40,666 bases of DNA, taken from an uncultured Verrucomicrobiales bacterium. Its GTDB lineage: Bacteria; Verrucomicrobiota; Verrucomicrobiia; Verrucomicrobiales; Akkermansiaceae. Below are positions 18,588 through 27,105 of this stretch, piece by piece. The DNA lies in contig CALCWC010000143.1 in NCBI GenBank assembly GCA_937905985.1, forward strand, positions 1 to 40,666, read 5' to 3'. Positions within the stretch are counted from its first letter, which is position 1; every line of letters starts with the position of its first letter. The notes below the pieces were generated by a model that was not told the DNA's origin, ran no database searches, and worked only from the letters and a program-made list of their open reading frames with translations. A program made the position numbers and the translations under genes.

Positions 18588-19662
18588 ACGGAGCGAGTTT
18601 TTCCATAAACAGTGGCGGAACGGCGTTGCCGATTTGCCCAGCTTGCTCCACCCGTGAGCCGAGGAAATGGAAATCGTCCGAAAAGGATTGAATGCGCGCG
18701 GCTTCGCGCATAGTAAGACCTCTCACCTCCTTGGGATGCGAGAACCTCCCTCCTCCTATGTGAAATACCCAACGGGTGATGGTTGGGGCAACAGAATCAA
18801 AATCCAGCCGCCCATATACACCGGAGTATCCGCCCTTGACCTGTAACTCCTTGGGCATATCCCGCAACCCCTGACCGGGACCGATAGAGGCAATACGTGC
18901 CGTTTGGATGGCTGTCATCTTGTTTGCAATGTGATTGTACAGGGAAACCGACGATTTTCGCATATGTTTCTGGTAATCATTACACGGCTTTCGTGTGTAC
19001 TCCATGCCATCTTTGCCTTCTCCCTGATTAACAATCGGCAAATCGGAAATAGCTTCCCAGGCGGAAGGCGTTTTTTCCGATTCCTCGGGAAAGCTTGGGG
19101 CCCCCGATCTAGAAGCGAAGAAAAAGCATCTTCTGCGCTTTTGGGGGATTCCATATTTTGACATATTGATGATTTTAACTTCAACGCGGTATCCCCAGCT
19201 ATTCAATGTGTTGATGATTTCTTTCCTTACGATCCCGCCAAATGCGTTAAAAATTTCAGCTACATTCTCAATGATGACTACTTTGGGATTGATCTCCTGC
19301 ACAAAGCGCAAGTATGATTTGTACATTTGATTGCGAGGGTCATCAAGGAATCGCCATGAGGCTGGCGTATTTTTGGAGAATCCCTGACATGGAGGTCCTC
19401 CGATGATCACGTCAATAGATTCCTTTTCCATACCTAGAGTTTGCAATACGTCATGGGGGTTGGTCTTGGAAATATCCAATTGGAGCGCTTTAGCGTTTTT
19501 GTGATTGTGTGCGTACGTCTGCAGGGCTTTATTCCAAATATCTATCCCTGCTACAATTTCAAATCCGCCTTTAGCCAACCCCCATGACATACCACCACAT
19601 CCGCAAAACAAATCAAGCACCTTTGGCCTGTGGCAACCATTTCTGAATTCTACGTTTTCCAT
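18529..19662 (-). CDS. DNA (cytosine-5-)-methyltransferase, type II R-M
   Basis: A 377-residue C5-cytosine methyltransferase with the family motifs in order: I 'VLDLFCGCGG' (15-24), IV 'GGPPCQGFS' with the catalytic Cys92, VI 'ENV' (132-134), VIII 'QKRRR' (174-178), and X 'QIGNAVPP' near the C-terminus. The target-recognition region lies between VIII and about residue 290. It would protect host sites from the neighbouring endonuclease. Start at 19662 has GAGAGA upstream; an alternative ATG at 19686 adds eight residues. The gene is lower in GC than its neighbours. It runs opposite to the C protein and endonuclease genes. Confidence 0.92.
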   Translation of the reverse strand: MENVEFRNGCHRPKVLDLFCGCGGMSWGLAKGGFEIVAGIDIWNKALQTYAHNHKNAKALQLDISKTNPHDVLQTLGMEKESIDVIIGGPPCQGFSKNTPASWRFLDDPRNQMYKSYLRFVQEINPKVVIIENVAEIFNAFGGIVRKEIINTLNSWGYRVEVKIINMSKYGIPQKRRRCFFFASRSGAPSFPEESEKTPSAWEAISDLPIVNQGEGKDGMEYTRKPCNDYQKHMRKSSVSLYNHIANKMTAIQTARIASIGPGQGLRDMPKELQVKGGYSGVYGRLDFDSVAPTITRWVFHIGGGRFSHPKEVRGLTMREAARIQSFSDDFHFLGSRVEQAGQIGNAVPPLFMEKLAPFILDALEGKTQPYQQLLPI

Positions 19663-19744
19663 ATGATGTCTCTCGATAATCGTCATTGTTATAAATAGCT
19701 ATCTATATGTGCCTGAGTTATGGAATTCCATGATAAAGGCTTCT

Positions 19745-20392
19745 TTAGATGCTGGGTGTTTCCTTTTTCTTGCGGGTCATGAATTTCATGATGCCGTAGA
19801 GCACGGCGAGCAGGAGCACGCCCAGGATGACAAGGTGGGATTCACCCTTCACCGCGGCTATCAGGTTTTCCGGGGATTCCATGATGCCGGGGTTCTCACT
19901 GCCCACCTTGTCGCCGAACCAAGCCAGCACCCAGCACCAGATGGCGGAGCCGGTGATGGTGGCCAGGCTGAAGGTGAGGAAGTTCACGCGGGAAAGGCCC
20001 GCCGGGATGGAAATGAGGTGGCGCACCACCGGCAGGAAACGCGCAAAGAAGATGCCCGCCGTCGCGTAGTCGCGCATGAACTGCTCCGCCGTCTCCACCT
20101 TGTGGCGCGGCAGGAAGAAATACTTGCCCCAGCGGTAGATGATGGGGCGCCCCACCAGCAGGGAAACAACATACATGCAGCACGAACCCAGGTACGAGCC
20201 CACCGTGCCCGCCAGAACCACGCCCCAGAAGCACATGGAAGAGCCCTCCTGGGATGCCGCTATCGCCGCAGGCGGTACCACCACCTCGCTCGGAACAGGT
20301 AGAATGGAGCTCTCCATTGCCATCAGGAGCGTCACTCCCCAGTACCCCCAGTCCTGGATGCACTGCATGCAAAAGTTCAGGAATTCATGCAT
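19745..20392 (-). CDS. DedA-family membrane protein
   Basis: A 215-residue polytopic protein of the DedA/VTT family (lipid scramblase or transporter-like, needed for envelope homeostasis). Features include an opening amphipathic and hydrophobic helix, 'ESSILPVPSEVVVPPA' with the conserved acidic residue, 'GSYLGSCCMYVVSLLVGRP', and 'FARFLPVVRHLISIPAGLSR', the family signature with essential arginines. It ends 'GIMKFMTRKKK'. The start at 20392 is preferred because CATAAT lies 6 nt upstream. It is divergent from the SDR gene. A damaged copy of its 3' end lies at 17300-17372, beyond the R-M module. Confidence 0.88.
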   Translation of the reverse strand: MHEFLNFCMQCIQDWGYWGVTLLMAMESSILPVPSEVVVPPAAIAASQEGSSMCFWGVVLAGTVGSYLGSCCMYVVSLLVGRPIIYRWGKYFFLPRHKVETAEQFMRDYATAGIFFARFLPVVRHLISIPAGLSRVNFLTFSLATITGSAIWCWVLAWFGDKVGSENPGIMESPENLIAAVKGESHLVILGVLLLAVLYGIMKFMTRKKKETPSI

Positions 20393-20398
20393 GCGCAC

Positions 20399-20404
20399 AT
20401 TATG
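20399..20404 (-). promoter_or_regulatory. Putative -10 of dedA, leaderless
   Basis: CATAAT on the minus strand ends 6 nt before the dedA ATG at 20392, with TGTG just upstream. The -35 is weak. It faces away from the SDR promoter 55 bp to the right. Confidence 0.4.
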
Positions 20405-20459
20405 CACACTTCCCGCCCATAGAAAAGTTTTTTCCATGCCCGCATGCTGCAATAACGTT

Positions 20460-20488
20460 TTGCATTCCCGCGGGCGGTCGTGTACAAT
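20460..20488 (+). promoter_or_regulatory. Promoter of the SDR gene, leaderless
   Basis: TTGCAT (20460-20465), 17-nt spacer and TACAAT (20483-20488). The chosen ATG at 20496 comes 7 nt after the -10, so the mRNA should begin at or next to the start codon. Confidence 0.65.
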
Positions 20489-20495
20489 GCTACGC

Positions 20496-21314
20496 ATGAT
20501 ATGTGACCAGGTCATCATCACAGGAGCATCCTCCGGGCTGGGGGAGGCCTTTGCGCGGCGTCTTGCGGGCGCTTGCAAGCAAATGGTCCTGGTGGCTCGG
20601 CGGGAGGAGAAGCTCGATGCGCTGGCGGCGGAGCTGCGCGCCAAGCACCCGGAGCTGGAGGTGGCCACCGCACCCTGCGACTTGTCCGACGAGGCCCAGC
20701 GCGCGCGGCTGATAGAGGCCTTCGGCACGCTGGACAAGGGTGAAACCATGCTCATCAACAACGCCGGCCTGGGCGACCATGGCGACCTGGCCGGCAGCGA
20801 GCCCGCGCGCAACCGCCAGATGCTGCAGGTGAACATCTGTGCGCTCACGGAGCTTTCCCGCGCCCTGCTGCCCAAGCTTATGGAGCAGGGCGGCGGCATC
20901 ATCAACATCGCCTCCCTGGCGGCGGAGCTGCCCATCCCGGATTTCGCCATCTATGCGGCTTCCAAGTCCTACGTGGCATCGTTCAGCGAGGCCCTGCGCC
21001 TGGAACTGAAAGAGTACGGCGTGCCTGTGCTGGCGGTGTGTCCCGGCCCCGTGCACACGGGGTTCGGCGATGTGGCGCGGCGCACCGGCCACGGCAGCGG
21101 GGACGTGCCGTTTAAGAAGTGGTTCTACACGCCCATCCCCACCGTGGTGGAGGGCTCGCTCAAGGCGCTCATCAAGGGGCGCGCGCGGTATTACCCGTCT
21201 CTGCGGATACGGCTGTGCGCGTGGTTCCTGCGCATGGTGCCGCTGGCCGTGCTGCGCCTGGCCATGGCGTTCCGCCCGCGCCGCGCGGAGGCTGAAACAG
21301 AAAACAAATCATGA
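20496..21314 (+). CDS. Short-chain dehydrogenase/reductase (SDR)
   Basis: A 272-residue NAD(P)-dependent oxidoreductase of the classical SDR family. The cofactor loop is 'TGASSGLG' (9-16), 'NNAG' follows at about 86, and the catalytic Tyr153/Lys157 are in 'YAASK' with the Ser in 'NIASLAAELP'. 'VCPGPVHTGF' is the usual post-catalytic segment. The C-terminal part ('LCAWFLRMVPLAVLRLAM') is hydrophobic, suggesting membrane association as in the DltE/YqjQ-like SDRs. The start at 20496 is set by the promoter; an ATG at 20487 overlaps the -10. The stop overlaps the next gene's ATG by 4 nt. Substrate unknown. Confidence 0.87.
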   Translation: MICDQVIITGASSGLGEAFARRLAGACKQMVLVARREEKLDALAAELRAKHPELEVATAPCDLSDEAQRARLIEAFGTLDKGETMLINNAGLGDHGDLAGSEPARNRQMLQVNICALTELSRALLPKLMEQGGGIINIASLAAELPIPDFAIYAASKSYVASFSEALRLELKEYGVPVLAVCPGPVHTGFGDVARRTGHGSGDVPFKKWFYTPIPTVVEGSLKALIKGRARYYPSLRIRLCAWFLRMVPLAVLRLAMAFRPRRAEAETENKS

Positions 21315-22681
21315 CGACGATGAAGGAAAACCGCCGCCGCTGGCATCCGTTCCGCTGGTGTCTGCTGGGAGTGCTGCTGGTGGGGGCGGGTTCGCTTTAT
21401 ACCGACGGCCCAGCGCGTTTGGTGCAAGCCCTGTGCGGCGGCTCTGCCCCCCAGCCGCCCCGCGAAATCATCAAGGAGGTGGTGGTCTACCAGCCCGCGC
21501 CGCAGGCAGAACCCGCACCGCAGCCTGCGCCCGCAGCGGCTCCCACCGCGGCCTGGCACCCCGCGGATGCCTTCGCCATGCCCGCCGTCACGCTGCCGCC
21601 TTTCCCGCCAGCCCTGCCGGAGCAGGCCATGGATGGCTCCTTCTCCCACTTCACCAAGCTCCAAAGCGGTTTCAACATGCGCTCCATGGTGGATTTCCGC
21701 CCCGGCTCCACGGCTTCGCACGACCGCAAGCTCAAGGACGCCTACATGGTTCACTTGAGCATGAGCCTCTACCTGCCGCATGCCGCATCCCCCGCCGAGC
21801 TGGCCGCCGCCAACCCCGATTTGAAAAAGGTCTTTGCCGACTACGACACCCTCATGTCCGCCGCCAAGACCTCCCACTGGTGGGCTCCGCTCATGCTCCA
21901 CAAGCAGAACCAGATCCGCAAGAACGCCGCCACCCTCTCCAAGCTGCTGGACCGCCACAACTTCTACGATACCGACACCCTGTTGGAAATCACCGCTCCT
22001 ACCACCAAACGCAAGGTGCTGTGGATGCAGGCCGACATGGACGTGGTGTCCGACGGTTCCGACGGCGACCGCCTGCCCACCATGCCGGACAGCGTGCTGA
22101 AGAGCGACCACTACCAGCCCACCACCTCCTACCGCTGGAAGAAGGTTGGCACCACGCCCAACCCGCTGCTCAAGCCCTGGCAGGACCGCCTGGCCAAGCT
22201 CCAGAAGGATAAGAAGGCCTCGCCCGCCGCCGTTAAGCACGCCCGCGCCGTGGTGAACGACATCACCACCTACAGCTACCTCCTGGCGGAGTACGACCCC
22301 TTCGTTGTCATACCCCTCACGTTTCAAGAGGGGCGGGACGCCGCCTTCCGCCCGAAACCCGGCGACTACGCCGTGGTGGTGGTCGGCAAGCGCGTGTTCC
22401 CCGCCATTGTCGGTGATTTCGGCCCCAATTACAAGTGCGGGGAAGCCTCCCTGCGCCTCGCCAAGGAGGTCAACCCCAAGGCCACCTCGTACGCACGCCC
22501 CGTCTCCGACCTGAGCGTCTCCTACCTCGTCTTCCCCGGCTCGGCGGAACCCCAGCCCGGCCCCATCGACTATGCCCGCCTCAATACCCGCTGCCAAGAA
22601 CTGCTGCTGGAGCTGGGCGGCCTCTCCCAGGATGCCCAATTCATTGAAATGAAGGACCTTCTGGAAAAGTCGGAGAAATAG
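21311..22681 (+). CDS. GH75-like (fungal-type chitosanase) domain protein
   Basis: A 456-residue protein with an N-terminal membrane segment (about residues 14-28) and a Pro/Ala-rich linker (about 48-85). A C-terminal domain resembles the GH75 chitosanase family: 'VLWMQADMDVVSDGSDGDR' holds candidate acidic residues, and 'GDYAVVVVGKRVFPAIVGDFGPNYKCGEAS' is the typical conserved pair of strands. GH75 enzymes cleave beta-1,4-glucosamine polymers. Here it is probably anchored on the outer face of the inner membrane. Its ATG overlaps the SDR stop (ATGA), so translation is coupled. Activity is not certain, since catalytic positions were judged by eye. Confidence 0.7.
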   Translation: MTTMKENRRRWHPFRWCLLGVLLVGAGSLYTDGPARLVQALCGGSAPQPPREIIKEVVVYQPAPQAEPAPQPAPAAAPTAAWHPADAFAMPAVTLPPFPPALPEQAMDGSFSHFTKLQSGFNMRSMVDFRPGSTASHDRKLKDAYMVHLSMSLYLPHAASPAELAAANPDLKKVFADYDTLMSAAKTSHWWAPLMLHKQNQIRKNAATLSKLLDRHNFYDTDTLLEITAPTTKRKVLWMQADMDVVSDGSDGDRLPTMPDSVLKSDHYQPTTSYRWKKVGTTPNPLLKPWQDRLAKLQKDKKASPAAVKHARAVVNDITTYSYLLAEYDPFVVIPLTFQEGRDAAFRPKPGDYAVVVVGKRVFPAIVGDFGPNYKCGEASLRLAKEVNPKATSYARPVSDLSVSYLVFPGSAEPQPGPIDYARLNTRCQELLLELGGLSQDAQFIEMKDLLEKSEK

Positions 22682-22752
22682 CGGGTGCGCGCGTATGACG
22701 CACGCGCGCAGGGCAGGGCGGTGTTTTGTGCTGGAAATGCGGAAGGCATTGT

Positions 22753-22777
22753 GATAACATTGCCACGCAATGTTATC
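22753..22777. promoter_or_regulatory. Perfect 11-bp-arm palindrome over the ilvD start codon
   Basis: Arms GATAACATTGC (22753-22763) and GCAATGTTATC (22767-22777) with a 3-nt centre CAC. The ATG of ilvD (22770-22772) lies inside the right arm. As DNA it would be an operator over the transcription start; as RNA it would lock the start codon in a hairpin, if the left arm is transcribed. Confidence 0.7.
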
Positions 22778-24437
22778 GGATAGGACCAAGGCTGGAATCG
22801 AGAGGGCGCCGCACCGCAGTCTCATGCGTGCGACAGGCATGACGGACGAGGATATCCGCAAGCCATTTATCGCTATTTGCAATTCTTTCAACGAGGTGAT
22901 ACCGGGGCACGTGCACCTGAACAAGGTGGCGGAGCTGGTGAAAGAGGAAGTCCGCAAGGCGGGCGGAACCCCCATCGAGTTCAACCTCATCGGCGTGTGC
23001 GATGGCATCGCCATGGCGCACCAGGGCATGAAATACTCCCTGGCGAGCCGCGAGCTGATTGCCGACAGCGTGGAGACCATGCTCTCCGCGCACGCGTTCG
23101 ATGCCTGCATCTGCATTCCGAACTGCGACAAGATCGTGCCTGGCATGGTGATGGGCGCACTGCGCTGCAACATCCCCACCATCTTCTGCAGCGGCGGCCC
23201 CATGGCCGTGGGCAAGGGCCGCAACGGCGAGGACCTGGACCTCAACAGCGTCTTTGAGGCCGTGGCCGCCTGCACTGCCGGCAAGATATCCGAGGACGAG
23301 CTTCACTTTGTGGAGTGCCACGCATGTCCGGGAGCGGGTTCATGCTCCGGCCTGTTCACGGCCAACTCCATGAACTGCCTGTGCGAGGTGCTGGGCCTGG
23401 CGCTGCCGGGCAACGGCACGCTGCCCGCGCTTTCCGACGAGCGCAAGGAACTGTGGCGCGCCGCCGCACACCGCGCCGTGGAGATGGCCCTGCAGGGCGC
23501 CCCCCTGCCGCGCGATTTGGTGACGGAGAAATCCATCGACAACGTTTTCGCGTGCGATATGGCCATGGGCGGTTCCTCCAACACCGTGCTGCACACCTTG
23601 GCTTTCGCCGCGGAAGCCGGATTGGACTACGACCTGCACCGCATCGACGAGATTTCCCGCCGCACCCCGAACATCTGCAAGATTGCACCCAGCTCCCGAT
23701 ACCACATGCACGACCTGCAGCGCGCGGGCGGCATCATGACCCTGCTGGCGGAGGTGAACACCGTTCCCGGCGTACTGCACACCGATGTCCCCACCGTGAG
23801 CGGCAAGACCCTCGGCCAGCAGATGGAGGGCCTGCACACGCAGGACCCCGCCGTGGTGCGCACCGTGGACAACGCCTACTCGCCGGACGGCGGGTTGGCC
23901 GTGCTCTTCGGCAACCTGGCGGAACAGGGCGGTATTGTGAAGAAAGCGGGTGTACTGCCGGAAATGCTGGTACACCGCGGCCCCGCCGTCATCTTTGAGA
24001 GCCAGGAGGACGCTTGCGCGGGCATCCTGGCGGACCGCGTGAAGCCCGGTGATGTGGTGATTATCCGCAACGAGGGCCCCAAGGGCGGCCCCGGCATGCA
24101 GGAGATGCTCGCCCCCACCAGCTACATCATGGGCAAGGGCCTCGGCAACTCCGTGGCACTCATCACGGACGGACGCTTCTCCGGTGCCACCCACGGCGCC
24201 TGCATCGGCCACGTCTCCCCGGAAGCGGCGGAGGGCGGCCTCATCGGCCTGCTGAAGGACGGCGACATCATCAGCATCGACATCCCGAACCGCACGGTTA
24301 CGGCCGAGCTGAGCGATGAGGAAATCGCCGTCCGCCGCTCGGTGTGGCAACCCACCATGCAGGAAATCCCCGGCAAGTGGCTCAAGCGCTACCGCAAGCT
24401 CGCCACCAACGCCAGCCGCGGCGCCGTCCTCCAATAA
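22770..24437 (+). CDS. ilvD: Dihydroxy-acid dehydratase
   Basis: A 555-residue enzyme of valine/isoleucine synthesis that dehydrates 2,3-dihydroxy-3-methylbutanoate (or -pentanoate) to the 2-oxoacid. Likely Fe-S ligands are C77 in 'GVCDGIAMAHQGM', C119 in 'CIPNCDKIVPGM' and C192 in 'GSCSGLFTANSMNCL'. The C-terminal 'DGRFSGATHGACIGHVSPEA' is the second family signature. Length and motif order are complete. It opens a run of four plus-strand genes with 18-22 nt gaps. No Shine-Dalgarno is seen, and the start codon is buried in a perfect palindrome. Sugar-acid dehydratases are relatives, but the motifs favour IlvD. Confidence 0.95.
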   Translation: MLSDRTKAGIERAPHRSLMRATGMTDEDIRKPFIAICNSFNEVIPGHVHLNKVAELVKEEVRKAGGTPIEFNLIGVCDGIAMAHQGMKYSLASRELIADSVETMLSAHAFDACICIPNCDKIVPGMVMGALRCNIPTIFCSGGPMAVGKGRNGEDLDLNSVFEAVAACTAGKISEDELHFVECHACPGAGSCSGLFTANSMNCLCEVLGLALPGNGTLPALSDERKELWRAAAHRAVEMALQGAPLPRDLVTEKSIDNVFACDMAMGGSSNTVLHTLAFAAEAGLDYDLHRIDEISRRTPNICKIAPSSRYHMHDLQRAGGIMTLLAEVNTVPGVLHTDVPTVSGKTLGQQMEGLHTQDPAVVRTVDNAYSPDGGLAVLFGNLAEQGGIVKKAGVLPEMLVHRGPAVIFESQEDACAGILADRVKPGDVVIIRNEGPKGGPGMQEMLAPTSYIMGKGLGNSVALITDGRFSGATHGACIGHVSPEAAEGGLIGLLKDGDIISIDIPNRTVTAELSDEEIAVRRSVWQPTMQEIPGKWLKRYRKLATNASRGAVLQ

Positions 24438-24459
24438 CCACATTTCACAACATCATACT

Positions 24460-25965
24460 ATGAGCGATACCAATACCAAGACAGGAAACCCCATCACCCG
24501 CTACTTCTCGGAGTTCGGCGTGCTCAAGGAATGCGGCAAGAACTTCTGGCTGACCAACTTCATCCAGTTTTTCGATGGTTTGGCGTATTTCACCCTCATC
24601 ATCGTTTTCGCCCTCTTCCTGAACAAGTACTGCGGCTTCCGAGACGCAGACGCGCCGTTCTGGGTGGGCATGTACACGCTGTTCCTCTCCATGTTCGTGT
24701 TCGCCGTGGGCACCATTTGCGACATCATCGGCCTGAAGAGGACGTATGCCATCGGCTTTGCCCTGCTCATCACGGGGCGCGCCATCCTGGGCCTGGGGTC
24801 GGATTTCGGCATGCACATGCTGGGGCTCTCGCAGGACTCCTCGCGCTACATTGTGATGGCCGGTATCGCCATCATGTCCTTCGGCTCCGCCTTCATGAGC
24901 CCGTGCATCACCACTTCCATCCGCCGCTTCACCACCAAGCGTGCCAGGCCCACCGGCTTCAATTTCTACTACCTCTTCATGAACATCGGCGCCCTGTTGG
25001 CAGGCTTCGCCATCGTGGACCCGCTGCTGGCGTGGAAGGGTGATGTGGACGGCCTGCAGTGGGTGGTGAACCTGGGCACCTGCAGCTCTCTCTGCGCGTT
25101 CATCTTCACCCGCTTCATCAACGAAGACTTCTTCGCGGAGCCGGATGAGAAGGTCTCCCGCAGTGAGACCTCCAACCGCCGCCCCCTCAAGCTCATCTGC
25201 GAGGTGGCCAAGGAGCGCACCTTCCAGAAGCTCATCGTGTTCCTGCTGCTCACGCTGGGCGTGCGCCTGGTGTTCACGCTGCAGTTCCTGGTGATGCCGC
25301 AGTACTACACCCGCACCATTGGAGACGACTTCCAGCTGGGCTTCATGAACTCGCTCAACCCCTTCGTCATCATCACGGGCCTGATTGTCATCATCCCCAT
25401 CATCAACAAGTTCTCCACGGTGAAGCTGATGATTTCCGGCATGTCCATCTCCGCCGCATCGCTCATCCTCATGGCCATCCCGCCGCAGTGCTACTTCATC
25501 GTCCCCGGCATCACCACCATCAGCCAGGCCTACTACGTGGCCATCTTCCTGCAGATCCTGGTGTTCGCCTTCGGTGAGCTGCTCTTCAGCCCGCGCTTCT
25601 CCGAGTACGTGGCTCGCGTGGCCCCCAAGGACAAGGTGGCTTCCTACATGTCCCTCTCCGCGCTGCCCATGTTCATCGCCAAGCCCATCAACGGCGTTAT
25701 CGGCGGCCTGCTGGTCTCCTACCTCTGCTATGACGGCATCGCTGCCAAGATGGACACCATGCACATCGACTTCTGGCACTCCCCCGAGTTCATGTGGACC
25801 ATCTACCTGATTATGGCGGTCATCTCCCCGCTCGCCATCATCCTCACCAAGGACATGTTCGTCACCGAGGACCCGGAGGCGGATGCCAAGGCTGTTTCCG
25901 ATGAGGAGGAACGCGAACACGCCGCCGAGGCCGGGGCCGTGGAGGCCGCTCTCGAGAACGAATAA
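24460..25965 (+). CDS. MFS transporter
   Basis: A 501-residue polytopic protein with roughly twelve hydrophobic segments, in two halves around a charged middle loop ('EPDEKVSRSETSNRRP', about residues 227-242). The N-terminus 'KNFWLTNFIQFFDGLAYF' and 'GTICDIIGLKRTYAIGFALLITGR' (the loop 2-3 G-x3-D-x2-G-x-(K/R) pattern) mark the major facilitator superfamily. A peptide/nitrate-type (POT-like) member is possible. The acidic tail is cytoplasmic. It starts 22 nt after ilvD and ends 21 nt before the ankyrin gene. The link to ilvD would fit amino-acid or peptide transport, but the substrate is not shown. Confidence 0.78.
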   Translation: MSDTNTKTGNPITRYFSEFGVLKECGKNFWLTNFIQFFDGLAYFTLIIVFALFLNKYCGFRDADAPFWVGMYTLFLSMFVFAVGTICDIIGLKRTYAIGFALLITGRAILGLGSDFGMHMLGLSQDSSRYIVMAGIAIMSFGSAFMSPCITTSIRRFTTKRARPTGFNFYYLFMNIGALLAGFAIVDPLLAWKGDVDGLQWVVNLGTCSSLCAFIFTRFINEDFFAEPDEKVSRSETSNRRPLKLICEVAKERTFQKLIVFLLLTLGVRLVFTLQFLVMPQYYTRTIGDDFQLGFMNSLNPFVIITGLIVIIPIINKFSTVKLMISGMSISAASLILMAIPPQCYFIVPGITTISQAYYVAIFLQILVFAFGELLFSPRFSEYVARVAPKDKVASYMSLSALPMFIAKPINGVIGGLLVSYLCYDGIAAKMDTMHIDFWHSPEFMWTIYLIMAVISPLAIILTKDMFVTEDPEADAKAVSDEEEREHAAEAGAVEAALENE

Positions 25966-25986
25966 CATCCAACCATCTTTCATACC

Positions 25987-27087
25987 ATGTCTGACACCGA
26001 AAACAAGACCCCGGAAGCAGCCCCCGCCCAGCAGACGGACTGGAAGGCCATCATCACGGATATGCTCATCCTGGTCGCTGCCACCGGTACCATCGGCGGG
26101 CTTTGCAACCTCGCCATGAAGCCCTTTGAGACCGTCAACCCCACGGACTCCCTCATCTCACTCGTCCGTAAGGGCGGCAACACCGAGAAGGACTGGACCG
26201 CCTTCCACAAGGAACTCCGCGAGGGCACGGAATCCAACAGCACCCCGGACCAACTCTTCATCAACATCCCGGACCAGACCGGCCGCACGGTGCTCATGTG
26301 GGCCGCCTACGCCAACTTTAACGCCCCCAACAAGGCCCTCAAGAAGGACCTGCTGGAGCGCATCCCCTACGTGGAGGAGCTGATTAAGGTTCCCGGAATC
26401 GACTTGAACGCGGTGGACAAGGACGGCTTCACCGCGCTGCATTGGGCGGCCTGGAGCGGTATGCCCGCCACCGCCTACGCCCTGGTGAAGGCCGGGCTGG
26501 ACGTGAACCAGGTGGAGGGCAATGGTTTCACCCCTCTCATGCTCGCCGCGCGCCGCGGCAACGCTGAGGTCACCCGCATGCTCCTGCAGATGGGTGCGGA
26601 TCCCAACTTGGCGAACAAGGACGGCAAGACCGCCCTGCAGCTCGCACAGGAGGAGGAGTACGCCTACAAGCAGCGTGACGACTGGAAATACACCCTCATC
26701 TTCTCGGAAGCCCGTGAGGACTTCTACAAGCAGACCGTGGCCGCCCTCACCCATCCCGCGGCGGTCGGCGACCCCGGCAGGGAAGCCCTGCACGAGCGTG
26801 CCACGAAGAGCATGAAGAGTCTGCTGCTGCTGGATCTCCGCAAGGACATGGCCAAGCTGGTGGCGGCCGCCAAGAAGGCGGGCGCGCTGGACGAGCTGGT
26901 GAAGGTGGCACATGAGATGGCCGCCCGCACCGGCAAGGAAACGGAGCCCGTGCAGGTGAGCGATGCCATGAAGGACCTCCTGGAGCCGCTTACCGAGATG
27001 ATGGACACCGTGCGCGTTGAAGGTGCTGCGGATGCCGTGGCGGACACCATCGAGGAGATGGCAACCCTTGCCAAGGACGCGAAGTAA
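25987..27087 (+). CDS. Membrane-anchored ankyrin-repeat protein
   Basis: A 366-residue protein with a short polar N-terminus and one hydrophobic segment (about residues 22-42, 'IITDMLILVAATGTIGGLC'). About four ankyrin repeats follow (about residues 90-225): 'TGRTVLMWAAYANF', 'DGFTALHWAAWSGMPA', 'NGFTPLMLAARRGNAE' and 'DGKTALQLAQEEE'. The C-terminal ~130 residues are helical and charged. The repeats are likely on one face of the membrane for protein binding. It lies between the MFS gene (21-nt gap) and the Sel1 lipoprotein gene (18-nt gap), and the same ankyrin-plus-Sel1 pairing recurs at 858-2066. Confidence 0.78.
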   Translation: MSDTENKTPEAAPAQQTDWKAIITDMLILVAATGTIGGLCNLAMKPFETVNPTDSLISLVRKGGNTEKDWTAFHKELREGTESNSTPDQLFINIPDQTGRTVLMWAAYANFNAPNKALKKDLLERIPYVEELIKVPGIDLNAVDKDGFTALHWAAWSGMPATAYALVKAGLDVNQVEGNGFTPLMLAARRGNAEVTRMLLQMGADPNLANKDGKTALQLAQEEEYAYKQRDDWKYTLIFSEAREDFYKQTVAALTHPAAVGDPGREALHERATKSMKSLLLLDLRKDMAKLVAAAKKAGALDELVKVAHEMAARTGKETEPVQVSDAMKDLLEPLTEMMDTVRVEGAADAVADTIEEMATLAKDAK

Positions 27088-27105
27088 AACGCCTTTTCCT
27101 GCGCC

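Noticed and set aside
22686..22710. Terminator between the GH75-like gene and ilvD
   Set aside because: A GC-rich stem (TGCGCGCGT / ACGCGCGCA) exists but no T-run follows.
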